Notes: generated by a model from the sequence alone, not told the origin. Shown: positions 1 to 7,800, numbered from the stretch's first letter. The stretch is DNA of 11,738 bases from an uncultured Mollicutes bacterium (GCA_937905855.1 CALCWU010000149.1:1-11738); one strand, 5' to 3'. Translations and numbers: made by a program.

Positions 1-41
1 CTTTTAAAGAGCAGCACTGTTTCCCAGCTTCCATAGAAGTG

Positions 42-50
42 ATTATAGCA
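42..50 (-). promoter_or_regulatory. Extended -10 promoter reading leftward off the window
   Basis: On the minus strand the bases read TGCTATAAT, an exact extended -10 (TGnTATAAT). The region 17 bp upstream is only AT-rich, with no convincing -35. Transcription would start near base 35 and leave the window at once, so the target is not visible. An ATG lies at 34-32 on the same strand, but it would be almost leaderless and has no ribosome-binding site. The downstream gene, or a small RNA, therefore lies outside the window. Confidence 0.4.
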
Positions 51-114
51 TAAATATAAATTAATATATATATTTTCTCAAAAATAATTGTTTAGTTATA
101 ATAAAATAATTTAA

Positions 115-147
115 TTTTTCTATATCAATAGAATGTAAATAGAAAAA
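115..147 (-). terminator. AT-rich hairpin downstream of the XRE regulator gene
   Basis: Perfect 9-bp arms TTTTTCTAT (115-123) and ATAGAAAAA (139-147) enclose a 15-base loop, just past the TGA stop of the regulator gene. The stem contains one G-C pair and no clean U-tract follows on the minus strand, so termination here would be weak. Its position after the last gene of the presumed feo operon is the main support. The rest of bases 1-157 shows no gene. Confidence 0.35.
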
Positions 148-157
148 GCCAAAATAA

Positions 158-1045
158 TCACTTAAAAATTACCTTTATTAAATTAGTTGCGATTAGGCTA
201 TCCTTAAAATATACATATGGTATATAACCACTATCTGTTATATTTTTATTTTCAATTGTATTATTTTTTAAATGAACCTCTAATAAAGCCATTGAGCCAT
301 CTAAATAAATAATATTATCATCAATATTATTAATACTATATTCTGTTAAAGGATCAATTCCTACATAGGTTTTAATATTAATATTATTAATTCCATAAAT
401 GGCCTTTAGTTCAATATTATTACCAACTAGAAAAGCTGTATAGGAGTCATTATTATTTAAAATTGCTTTAAAACTTACCGTATATATTTTTAAATCTAAA
501 TTATATTCAATTAAATAAACATAATAAATGTGATTTAAGGTATCTAAATAAAAGGTTGTATCATAAACAGAAGCCATTTCTTCATTTAAGAAATTAGATT
601 TGGCATAACCCTTTCTTATTACATAATATAATTCATCATCAAATACTGAATAATCACCATTATAATCAATGTGTTTATTTTCATCAGTAGTAATATAAAA
701 TCCTGAATCATAATTTTCTAAGCCTAAGGATGTAGGAGTAGGAATAACCTCGAAACAAATTATAATAATTACTAAAGCAACAATAGCTCCAAGCATTACA
801 TAAATAAATGGTAAAAGCTTATTTTTTTTCTTATCCTTATTAGGCTTTTCCTCTTCACCTAACAGTTCTGCTATACTAACATTAAAAAGTTCTGCTAGCC
901 TTTTAATATCATCAAGGCTTGGAGTACTTTTATTTTGCTCCCATTTACTAATAGTTTGACGAGTATAATGAAAATATTCACCAAGATAATCCTGTGTATA
1001 ATTAAGTTTTGTACGATAGTACTTAATTTTTTCTCCTAAGCTCAT
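158..1045 (-). CDS. Membrane-anchored XRE-family (Cro/CI-type HTH) transcriptional regulator
   Basis: The 295-residue protein has three parts. Residues 7-62 form a classic XRE helix-turn-helix, with the recognition-helix region TRQTISKWEQNKSTPSLDDI and a following helix ending in the LFNVSIAELL signature of this family. A lysine-rich stretch (67-76) precedes one strong membrane segment (about 77-101), giving an N-in topology with the DNA-binding domain in the cytoplasm. Residues 102-295 would lie outside and match no domain I recognise; they are rich in Asn, Tyr and Ile and look beta-rich. The ATG at 1045 has AAGGAT 7 bases upstream, and that site overlaps the stop codon of the Cys-rich FeoB-associated gene, so the two are probably co-transcribed. 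The architecture suggests a regulator that senses something at or outside the membrane. A link to iron is inferred only from position; targets and ligand are unknown. Confidence 0.85.
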   Translation of the reverse strand: MSLGEKIKYYRTKLNYTQDYLGEYFHYTRQTISKWEQNKSTPSLDDIKRLAELFNVSIAELLGEEEKPNKDKKKNKLLPFIYVMLGAIVALVIIIICFEVIPTPTSLGLENYDSGFYITTDENKHIDYNGDYSVFDDELYYVIRKGYAKSNFLNEEMASVYDTTFYLDTLNHIYYVYLIEYNLDLKIYTVSFKAILNNNDSYTAFLVGNNIELKAIYGINNINIKTYVGIDPLTEYSINNIDDNIIYLDGSMALLEVHLKNNTIENKNITDSGYIPYVYFKDSLIATNLIKVIFK

Positions 1046-1056
1046 AAAATCAATCC

Positions 1057-1191
1057 TTATTTATTCTTTTTACAACAGCTACAATTCTTATTGCAGCAGG
1101 AGCATTTGCCCCTATTCTTAATTATAACTATTATGGCAAGAATTACAATTATTAAAATAACGATTAACACAATCCATGATGCTAAATTCAT
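1057..1191 (-). CDS. FeoB-associated Cys-rich membrane protein
   Basis: A 44-residue small protein beginning MNLASWIVLI. It has one hydrophobic membrane segment (about 5-24), a short basic stretch, and a tail carrying six cysteines in two CSCC-type clusters (Cys30, 32, 33, 37, 39, 40) followed by KKNK. This matches the FeoB-associated Cys-rich membrane protein family (PF12669 type), found directly after feoB in many Bacillota and proposed to assist FeoB, perhaps as a metal-binding or FeoC-like partner; its biochemical role is not established. The ATG at 1191 is the base immediately after the feoB TAG stop. Its ribosome-binding site GGAG (1200-1203) lies inside the end of feoB, 8 bases from the ATG, so translation is very likely coupled to that of feoB. 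The family match is from memory, but composition and position agree closely. Confidence 0.88.
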   Translation of the reverse strand: MNLASWIVLIVILIIVILAIIVIIKNRGKCSCCNKNCSCCKKNK

Positions 1192-3558
1192 CTACATTAC
1201 TCCAATCATATGAAAAAACAAACTAAAGATTCCCGCAAATATATAGGCAATTCCTAATTGGAAAAAGGCTGTAAAGAACATATATTTACGACCAAGCTCA
1301 CGTTTAATTGAGGCAAGAGCAGCAACACATGGTGTATATAATAAGCAAAATATTAATAAACAGAAAGCACCATAAGGATTAATAAAAGCAAGTATTGCCT
1401 CCTTACTACCAAATAGAACCATTAATGTTGAAACAACACCTTCTTTAGCAAGAACACCAGAAATTAAACCTGTGACAATACGGTAATCACCAAAGCCAAG
1501 AGGCTTAAATATAGGAGCAATTCCCCCAGCAATAACGGCAAGCATACTATCCTTAGAATCATTAACAAGCTCAAATCTAAAGTTAAATGATTGTAAAAAC
1601 CAAATAATAATAGTTGCAATCAAAATGATACCAAAGGCCCTTTTTAAGAAATCAATAACCTTGTCCTTTAATAGTTCATAAACATTCTTCATAGTAGGCA
1701 TACGATAATTAGGAAGCTCCATTACAAAAGGAACAGCCTCACCCTTATAAAAGAATTTTTTAGCAATAAAGGCTACTAAAATACCAATCAAAATACCAAT
1801 AATATATAATGAAATCATCACTAGCCAAGCATATTGCTTAAAAAACAATGAAGCTAAAAAGCTATAAATAGGAAGCTTAGCAGAGCAGCTCATAAATGGA
1901 GTAAGCATAATCGTCATCTTTCGATCACGATCAGATGATAATGTTCTTGTTGACATAACACCAGGAACAGTACAGCCAAATCCCATTAAAAGTGGAACAA
2001 TTGATTTACCAGATAAACCGATTTTTCTTAAAAGCTTATCCATTACAAAGGCAACACGAGCCATATAGCCAGAATCCTCTAAAATGGATAAGAAAAAAAA
2101 TAAAACAATAATAATAGGCATAAATGATATAACACTACCAATTCCTGTTAAAATACCATCAACGACTAAGGAATTAATTACTGGCTCAATCTTCCATTTA
2201 GTAAATGAGCTAGCAATTACCTTAGTTAAGCTATCAACACCAAGGCTTAATAAATCCTGTAGACCTTTACCAATCACATTAAATGTTAAGAAGAAAACAA
2301 GGCCTAAAATTAATATAAACATTGGTATAGCAGTATATTTACCAGTTAATATTTTATCAATTTTCTTACTTCTTACATGCTCCTTTGATTCATGAGGCTT
2401 AACAACACATAAATCACATACCTTTTCAATATAATGATATCGCATATCAGCAATAGCAGCACTACGATCAAGCCCACGCTCTTCCTCCATTTGAACAACA
2501 ATATGCTCAATCATTTCTAATTCATTTTGACTAAGCTTTAAAGCCTCAATAACTAGCTTATCACCCTCAATAACCTTAGTTGAAGCAAATCTTAAAGGAA
2601 TACCTGCGGCCTTGGCATGATCCTCAATTAAATACATAATACCATGAATAGCGCGATGGACAGCTCCATTATGATCAAGTTCATCACAGAAGTCATTAAC
2701 TCTAGGCTTTTCTTGATAATAAGCAACGTGAACACTATGGCTAATAAGCTCTGATACGCCCTCATTCTTTTTAGCACTAATTGGTACAACTGGTATACCA
2801 AGCATTTCCTCCATTCTATTAACATCAATATAGCCACCATTACCTGTTAGCTCATCCATCATATTCAAAGCTAAAGCCATTGGTGTATCAAGCTCCATTA
2901 ATTGAAGAGTCAAATAAAGATTTCGTTCAATATTAGTCGAATCAACAATATTAATAATACCCTCAGGCTTAGATTCTAAAATAAATTTTCTTGAAACAAT
3001 TTCCTCATCACTATAGGGAGATAAGGAATAAATCCCTGGTAAATCTGTAACTATGGTATTTTCATAGCTTTTGATTTTACCATCCTTTTTATCAACAGTA
3101 ACGCCAGGAAAATTACCAACATGCTGATTAGAGCCCGTTAATTGATTAAACAAGGTTGTCTTTCCACAATTTTGATTACCAACTAAAGCAAACTTTAAAA
3201 CCTTATTCTTAGCAAGAGGATTTTCATTTTCCTTTAAGTGATACCTTCCACCCTCCCCAAGTCCTGGATGCTCCTGATTATCAATTTTAATATTTTCCTT
3301 TGGCTCTTCTTTTAAAATAAATGGCTTAGATATGCCAATATTTTTAGCATCATCAACTCTTAGTGTAAGCTCATAGCCATGAATTCTAAGCTCCATAGGA
3401 TCACCCATAGGAGCCAGCTTTTCAAGAGTAACAACAGCTCCAGGAATTAAGCCCATATCTAAAAAATGCTGTCTTAATGCACCACTACCATTAACAGTAC
3501 TAATAATAGCTGAGGAGCTAATAGGTAGTTCATTTAAAGAATATATTTTCTCTTCCAT
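1192..3558 (-). CDS. feoB: Fused FeoA-FeoB ferrous iron transporter
   Basis: A 788-residue protein that imports Fe2+ across the cytoplasmic membrane. Residues about 3-77 are a FeoA (SH3-like) domain, normally a separate protein, here fused to the N-terminus. After a linker comes the G domain: G1 GNQNCGKT (127-134), a G2 threonine in GVTVD (about 154), G3 DLPG (172-175), G4 NMMD (232-235) and G5 SAKK (261-264). A helical linker leads to the polytopic core with the hallmark motifs GFGCTVPG (526-533) and SCSAKLP (557-563) and the late segment LLYTPCVAA. All key residues are present, so it should be functional. I place the start at ATG 3558, with GAGGTG (3563-3568) correctly spaced upstream. A TTG four codons earlier (3568-3570) would give MRCI plus the same protein, but it overlaps this ribosome-binding site and is unlikely. 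It is probably the first gene of feoAB - Cys-rich protein - XRE regulator. No clear Fur box is visible upstream. Confidence 0.97.
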   Translation of the reverse strand: MEEKIYSLNELPISSSAIISTVNGSGALRQHFLDMGLIPGAVVTLEKLAPMGDPMELRIHGYELTLRVDDAKNIGISKPFILKEEPKENIKIDNQEHPGLGEGGRYHLKENENPLAKNKVLKFALVGNQNCGKTTLFNQLTGSNQHVGNFPGVTVDKKDGKIKSYENTIVTDLPGIYSLSPYSDEEIVSRKFILESKPEGIINIVDSTNIERNLYLTLQLMELDTPMALALNMMDELTGNGGYIDVNRMEEMLGIPVVPISAKKNEGVSELISHSVHVAYYQEKPRVNDFCDELDHNGAVHRAIHGIMYLIEDHAKAAGIPLRFASTKVIEGDKLVIEALKLSQNELEMIEHIVVQMEEERGLDRSAAIADMRYHYIEKVCDLCVVKPHESKEHVRSKKIDKILTGKYTAIPMFILILGLVFFLTFNVIGKGLQDLLSLGVDSLTKVIASSFTKWKIEPVINSLVVDGILTGIGSVISFMPIIIVLFFFLSILEDSGYMARVAFVMDKLLRKIGLSGKSIVPLLMGFGCTVPGVMSTRTLSSDRDRKMTIMLTPFMSCSAKLPIYSFLASLFFKQYAWLVMISLYIIGILIGILVAFIAKKFFYKGEAVPFVMELPNYRMPTMKNVYELLKDKVIDFLKRAFGIILIATIIIWFLQSFNFRFELVNDSKDSMLAVIAGGIAPIFKPLGFGDYRIVTGLISGVLAKEGVVSTLMVLFGSKEAILAFINPYGAFCLLIFCLLYTPCVAALASIKRELGRKYMFFTAFFQLGIAYIFAGIFSLFFHMIGVM

Positions 3559-3562
3559 AATA

Positions 3563-3568
3563 CACCTC
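3563..3568 (-). promoter_or_regulatory. Ribosome-binding site that fixes the feoAB start
   Basis: The minus strand reads GAGGTG followed by TATT and ATG. This is the only good Shine-Dalgarno match here and it serves the ATG at 3558. It overlaps an in-frame upstream TTG at 3568-3570 and so argues against that longer start. Confidence 0.75.
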
Positions 3569-3586
3569 AAAAATTCAACTACCTAT

Positions 3587-3615
3587 ATTATACATTACTA
3601 TTGTTTAATTTAAAA
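3587..3615 (-). promoter_or_regulatory. Probable feoAB promoter
   Basis: A perfect TATAAT (-10) lies at 3587-3592 on the minus strand. With a 17-bp spacer the -35 position (3610-3615) reads TTTTAA, a weak match to TTGACA. Transcription would begin near 3580 and give a leader of about 22 bases with no room for a riboswitch. A weak -35 is compatible with a regulated promoter, but no recognised iron-repressor site was found. Confidence 0.5.
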
Positions 3616-3619
3616 TACA

Positions 3620-3642
3620 AAAGTAAGTCTCAGGCTAACTTT
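3620..3642 (-). terminator. Dyad between the ABC operon and feoAB: weak terminator or operator
   Basis: Arms AAAGTTAG and CTTACTTT (minus strand, one mismatch) flank a 7-base loop CCTGAGA. The dyad overlaps the stop codon of the upstream ABC gene and is followed on the minus strand by TTGTATTTT, so a weak intrinsic terminator is the simplest reading. It also sits just upstream of the feoAB -35 region, where a repressor or activator site could lie. Confidence 0.4.
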
Positions 3643-5371
3643 AATATTTCCAATTAGCTGAGATTGTTTGCAAATCATGCATATGCTTATAAACACCATT
3701 TTGTTTAGCTAATTCCTCTGGTGTTCCCATTTCACAAACACTACCATCCTTTAAAACAACAATATCATTAGCACCATCAACGCTACGCATTCTATGCGCA
3801 ATAATTAAAACGGTTTTATTCTTAATAAGCTTTGAAATAGCTTCTTGAATCAAGGTTTCATTATCAACATCCAAGGAAGCTGTTGCCTCATCCATTAAAA
3901 TTATTGGAGCATCCTTTAAAAATGCTCTAGCAATTGATAATCTTTGTCGTTCACCACCCGAAAGCATACTACCATTTTCGCCAATCATTGTATCCCATTT
4001 ATTAGGTAAACGTTCAATAAAATCTAAGCAATTAGCTAATTTAGCAGCTGCCATTACCTCACTATCAGTAGCATCCTTTTTACCAATTCTAATATTTTCC
4101 ATTACCGTATTGTTAAACAAGGTTACATCCTGGAATACAATAGAATACATACCCAAAAGAACCTCAGGATCAATTTTAGAAATATCCATTCCACCAACTG
4201 TAATTTTACCCTTATTTATATCCCAAAATCTCATAAGAAGTCTAGTAATAGTAGTTTTACCACTACCAGAAGGACCAATAAGTGCTGTTACATTACCTTC
4301 GCTTGCTTTAAAGCTAACATTTTGTAAAACCTTTGTTTGATCATTATAAGAAAAATCTACATTATCAAAAATAATGTCATAGCCATTATTAGTCAATTCC
4401 AAAGAGCCTGTTTGTTCATCATGGCTTAATATTTCATCCATTCTACTACAATTAACCTTAATACTAATAACTGCACTTAAATTTTGCAATGCCACCATTA
4501 AAGGCTCATACATTCTTGAAGCTACAAATAAAAACATAACAAAGGTGATTAGACTAATTTCATTTTTCGCAATTAATATACTACCAGCTAAAGCTACTAA
4601 TCCAATTCCCACCTTTAAAATCATTTGTGCTGTAGAAACAAAGCTAGCATTAATAAATTCGGATTTAATAGCGTTTTTCTCAACAGCCTTAATCTTTTTA
4701 TTTAAACCCTTTTGGTATTCTGCCACCATATTATTTGCTTTAATATCCCTAATAGTATCTAGGCATTCCTGAATACCATCAAGACATTCTATTCTGCTTG
4801 CCATTGATTTTTGATAAAGCTTATTCATAACAAGCTTAGAAAGATAAACAATCAAAAAGGATAGTGGCAAAACACAGGTAGAGGCCAAAGCTAAACGATA
4901 ATCAAAGAAAAATAAACAAATAACAATAACTACTGAAGAAATAATTGAGCCAAATAACTCCGGTATAAAATGGGAACTTGCTGTTTCAATAGAAGCACAG
5001 TCAGCCATAATTGTATTTGTTAAATCCGCTAAATCCTTTTTACCAAAATAAGATAATGGTAGGCGTCTTAGCTTTTCAGCTAATCCTCTTCTTCTAATAC
5101 CACTTTCAACATATGTTGATAAAAAGCATGAACGATATTGAAAAATTGCTGATAAAATAATTAAAACTAAGGCACCAACAATACCAATCATAAAGAAACC
5201 TAATTTATCTTTGGTAAGTGTATCATTAATCACATTAGTCATTAGCATATAAAGAAGTCCCATTGGGATCATTAAAACTAAATTAGATATTGCAACAGCA
5301 ATTATAGCTCTTATCATTGAAATTGCACCATGCTTTGAAAGAGCATATTTATGCATTAATTTATTAATCAT
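3641..5371 (-). CDS. ABC transporter half-subunit, exporter fold with fused ATPase (second of pair)
   Basis: A 576-residue half-transporter. The N-terminal membrane domain (about 1-300, six hydrophobic segments) includes the coupling-region stretch FGKKDLADLTNTIMADC. The C-terminal nucleotide-binding domain (about 333-576) has Walker A GPSGSGKT (366-373), a Q-loop Gln in VFQD (414), signature LSGGE (470-474), Walker B IILMDE (490-495, catalytic Glu495), the D-loop SLDVDNE and the switch His in AHR (526), all intact. The start is either ATG 5371, overlapping the end of the partner gene by 8 bases, or GTG 5377 two codons upstream (14-base overlap). ATG is preferred, with AGG 8 bases upstream, but both are possible. 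Overlap and shared architecture point to a heterodimer with the partner. The D-loop and coupling-region wording resemble the YbtQ/IrtB side of siderophore transporters of this fold. That is inference, and a multidrug exporter cannot be excluded. Confidence 0.93.
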   Translation of the reverse strand: MINKLMHKYALSKHGAISMIRAIIAVAISNLVLMIPMGLLYMLMTNVINDTLTKDKLGFFMIGIVGALVLIILSAIFQYRSCFLSTYVESGIRRRGLAEKLRRLPLSYFGKKDLADLTNTIMADCASIETASSHFIPELFGSIISSVVIVICLFFFDYRLALASTCVLPLSFLIVYLSKLVMNKLYQKSMASRIECLDGIQECLDTIRDIKANNMVAEYQKGLNKKIKAVEKNAIKSEFINASFVSTAQMILKVGIGLVALAGSILIAKNEISLITFVMFLFVASRMYEPLMVALQNLSAVISIKVNCSRMDEILSHDEQTGSLELTNNGYDIIFDNVDFSYNDQTKVLQNVSFKASEGNVTALIGPSGSGKTTITRLLMRFWDINKGKITVGGMDISKIDPEVLLGMYSIVFQDVTLFNNTVMENIRIGKKDATDSEVMAAAKLANCLDFIERLPNKWDTMIGENGSMLSGGERQRLSIARAFLKDAPIILMDEATASLDVDNETLIQEAISKLIKNKTVLIIAHRMRSVDGANDIVVLKDGSVCEMGTPEELAKQNGVYKHMHDLQTISANWKY

Positions 5372-7136
5372 TTTCACTACCTACCTTCCAATTAACTGAT
5401 TTATTATATTTTACAATCATATTATAGAAGCTTCCCTTAGCATCTATTAGACTATTATAATTACCACTTTCCTTAATCATGCCATTATCAATAACATAAA
5501 TGCAATCAGCATTAGTAATAGTTGATAAACGATGAGCTATCATTATAACTGTTTTATCCTTAGCCAAGCTTTCAAAGGCACGCTCTATCAAAACCTCATT
5601 ATCAGGATCACTAAAGGCTGTAGCCTCATCTAAAATTAAAATCTTAGCATTTTTTACAAATGCACGGGCAATACAAAGCCTTTGCGCCTCACCACCAGAT
5701 ACATAAACACCATTACTACCAATAATGGTATTAATACCATCTGGAAATTTATTTATAATATCCATACATTCTGCACGCTTTAGGGCATCCATAACCTCTT
5801 CTATACTAGCATTTTGATTACCCATTCTTACATTATCAAGAATGCTCATCTTTAAAAGCTTACTATCCTGAAAAACATATGAAACCTCATTCATTAATTC
5901 CTGATAATCAATATCACGAATATCAACATCACCAATTTTAATGTGACCTTCATTTATATCAAAGAAACGACAAATTAAAGAAGCAAGAGTAGTTTTACCA
6001 TCACCAGATGGTCCTATTAAAGCAATATGCTCTCCCTCATTAATATGCATAGATATATTATTAATAACCTTATTTTTACCATCATAAGCAAAGGATACAT
6101 CCTCAAGATTAATATCAAAGCTTTTTGGTGTTTTAGGATTATCTGTATTTTTCAAAGGCTCAACACTTAAAATTTCATCCATTCGCTTTAAGGCATCCAT
6201 AACAATCATATTAGATTCACCAGCATAAGCAACCTTCATTAAGGTAACAGTTAAAACTGAGGTTATTAGAATGTAAAAAATAATACTTAAAGCAAAGCTA
6301 TTGGTAATACTTTTTTGCAATGTAAAGGCTGCAATAATAATAGCTGCAAATATACCATTTGAAGATGTTGTAAAGCCTACCATTGGTAGCATCATCTTTT
6401 TAGTATAGCTTGTAGTCCATTTTTCATATTCATCAATACTACCCTTAAAGCGCTTAAGGCTATAAATTGATTGACCAAAGGTTTTAACAACAGGAATTCC
6501 TCTTACATACTCAACAGCCTCACGTGACATATTTTCTAGAGAATCCTGATAATTCTTCATATCATTTTTTAGCTTAGGTCCCATCATAAAAATAAACATA
6601 ATGGCGAAAGCAAGCATAGTTGGAATTAGGCAAATTAAGCCAAGATGCCAATTGAAAAACATCATCATAAATAATAAACACAAAGGTGTAATAAATGATA
6701 CCACCTTATCAGGCAAATTATGAGCTAAGTAGGTTTCTGTTGCACTACTAGAATCATTTACAATCTTTCTTATTTTACCTGATCCTACGCTCTCAACATA
6801 ACCAAGTGGAAGCTTAACAATATGATTCATCATTTTTATTTTCATATTTGTTTGAACTCTAAATGCCGCTTTATGAGAGCATACAAGCGCAAATATATAA
6901 ATAAGCATCGAAAGAACCGAGAATCCTACCGCTAAAAAGCCATTAAAAACAATATTATTGGCCTCATTAAAATTAGGTCTTACCTCTAATAATTCTTTAA
7001 TAATACACCAAATATTATAATATGGTACTAATGCAAGTACAGCACTAATTGCTGCTAAAACGCATGACGCATAGGAAAAATATTTATGATTTCCTGCCAA
7101 ATCCATTAATTTTTTAAAGCTACTCTCTTTTTTCAT
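5364..7136 (-). CDS. ABC transporter half-subunit, exporter fold with fused ATPase (first of pair)
   Basis: A 590-residue half-transporter. The membrane domain spans about 1-310, and the ATPase domain carries Walker A GPSGDGKT (375-382), a Q-loop Gln423 (VFQD), signature VSGGE (479-483), Walker B KILILDE (catalytic Glu504) and switch His535 (AHR). Two details differ from the partner: Asp within the P-loop and a D-loop reading FSDPDNE instead of the usual SLD. The DEATAF-x-DP-x-NE pattern is, as I recall, typical of the YbtP/IrtA side of iron-siderophore transporters. All catalytic residues are present in both halves, so neither site looks degenerate. ATG 7136 is preceded by AAGGAGG (7141-7147). 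The gene lies 50 bases after the TetR regulator and overlaps the next ABC gene, so the three form one operon. The substrate is unknown: siderophore or heme import, or drug or peptide efflux, all fit. Confidence 0.93.
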   Translation of the reverse strand: MKKESSFKKLMDLAGNHKYFSYASCVLAAISAVLALVPYYNIWCIIKELLEVRPNFNEANNIVFNGFLAVGFSVLSMLIYIFALVCSHKAAFRVQTNMKIKMMNHIVKLPLGYVESVGSGKIRKIVNDSSSATETYLAHNLPDKVVSFITPLCLLFMMMFFNWHLGLICLIPTMLAFAIMFIFMMGPKLKNDMKNYQDSLENMSREAVEYVRGIPVVKTFGQSIYSLKRFKGSIDEYEKWTTSYTKKMMLPMVGFTTSSNGIFAAIIIAAFTLQKSITNSFALSIIFYILITSVLTVTLMKVAYAGESNMIVMDALKRMDEILSVEPLKNTDNPKTPKSFDINLEDVSFAYDGKNKVINNISMHINEGEHIALIGPSGDGKTTLASLICRFFDINEGHIKIGDVDIRDIDYQELMNEVSYVFQDSKLLKMSILDNVRMGNQNASIEEVMDALKRAECMDIINKFPDGINTIIGSNGVYVSGGEAQRLCIARAFVKNAKILILDEATAFSDPDNEVLIERAFESLAKDKTVIMIAHRLSTITNADCIYVIDNGMIKESGNYNSLIDAKGSFYNMIVKYNKSVNWKVGSEND

Positions 7137-7148
7137 TTTATCCTCCTT

Positions 7149-7164
7149 GTTAGTTTAGACTAAC
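7149..7164. promoter_or_regulatory. Palindrome GTTAGT-TTAG-ACTAAC in front of the ABC genes
   Basis: Perfect 6-bp arms surround a 4-base centre, placed directly upstream of the ribosome-binding site of the first ABC gene. It could be a small RNA hairpin that tunes translation of the transporter relative to the regulator, or a second operator. Its sequence does not match the palindrome at 7801-7833, which argues against the same regulator binding both. Confidence 0.4.
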
Positions 7165-7178
7165 TAATGCTTAAAATA

Positions 7179-7199
7179 TAAAGCAGTTATTCTGCTTTA
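7179..7199 (-). terminator. Hairpin at the tetR stop, possible attenuator
   Basis: Perfect 8-bp arms TAAAGCAG and CTGCTTTA with a 5-base loop span the last codons and the stop of the upstream tetR gene. On the minus strand the stem is followed by TATTTTAA, a poor U-tract. It may cause partial termination or stabilise the tetR end of a processed message, lowering or separating expression of the ABC genes. Confidence 0.35.
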
Positions 7200-7789
7200 A
7201 TTTCTATTAGCTTCATCCAGCCTTGATGATTAAATAGCTTAAAATCATTTATAAAGCTAATTGCCTCATCATAGCTTTTGTTATGAGAAATAAGCTCATA
7301 AACACCCTGCCAGCCATTTCTGCAAATAACATGTATGAAAAAATCATCAATCTTTCTTTTTGAATATTTTTCTACAAGCTCCTTATAGAATTCCTCTTCT
7401 ATTCTTGCAAGCGAGTCAAAATAATTTTCATAGTTTGTGCCAGCTGAACAACAAAAAATAAGCTTAAATACATCAAAATGCTTATAAATATATTCAATGA
7501 CAACATTAGTCTCCTCATCACCAATACTAATTGCTTCAGATGTTGAAAGAGCATTTCTAGCGTTATTGGTTGCTGTAAGATAAATATCCATTAATTCCTT
7601 AGCGTAATCTCCAACAATAGCGTTAAATAATCCTTCTTTATCATTAAACCTAGTATATATTGAATTAGTACTAACATTACATTTTGCCGCTATTTTTCGT
7701 AAGCTAGCATTCAAAAATCCTACTGCTAGGAATTCCTTTAGGGCTGCCTCTAATAGCTCATCTCTAACCTCAGGTGCTTTTGTTCTCAT
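7187..7789 (-). CDS. TetR/AcrR-family repressor of the ABC operon
   Basis: A 200-residue regulator. The N-terminal TetR DNA-binding domain (about 8-55) has the usual order: a first helix with EAALKEFLAVGF, the helix-turn-helix SLRKIAAKCNVSTNSIYTRF (29-48) and the trailing NDKEGLFNAIV. The remaining helices form a ligand-binding and dimerisation domain that I cannot assign to a subfamily. The start is ATG 7789, preceded by GGAGG with good spacing. A TTG at 7808-7810 would add MLFFGGE, but it translates the ribosome-binding site itself and lies at the predicted transcription start, so it is rejected. As the first gene of tetR-ABC-ABC, with a palindrome over its own promoter, it most likely represses its own operon and is released when a transported compound binds. 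The ligand is not evident. Confidence 0.92.
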   Translation of the reverse strand: MRTKAPEVRDELLEAALKEFLAVGFLNASLRKIAAKCNVSTNSIYTRFNDKEGLFNAIVGDYAKELMDIYLTATNNARNALSTSEAISIGDEETNVVIEYIYKHFDVFKLIFCCSAGTNYENYFDSLARIEEEFYKELVEKYSKRKIDDFFIHVICRNGWQGVYELISHNKSYDEAISFINDFKLFNHQGWMKLIEIKAE

Positions 7790-7800
7790 TTCTCCTCCAA

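Noticed and set aside
2084..2395. 103-codon open frame on the plus strand
   Set aside because: It lies wholly inside the membrane-core coding region of feoAB on the opposite strand, has no family resemblance and is a by-product of that gene's codon pattern.
2628..2840. 70-codon open frame on the minus strand
   Set aside because: It is in another frame within the feoAB GTPase region; feoAB is unmistakable there and no frameshift is indicated.
3559..3640. Fur or DtxR operator upstream of feoAB
   Set aside because: Searched for GATAAT-type and TTAGG-type symmetric sites; only the 3620-3642 dyad was found, which fits neither consensus and doubles as a weak terminator.
4110..4772. Two plus-strand open frames of about 75 codons
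   Set aside because: Both are antisense to an ABC transporter gene with intact motifs, and show no recognisable domain.
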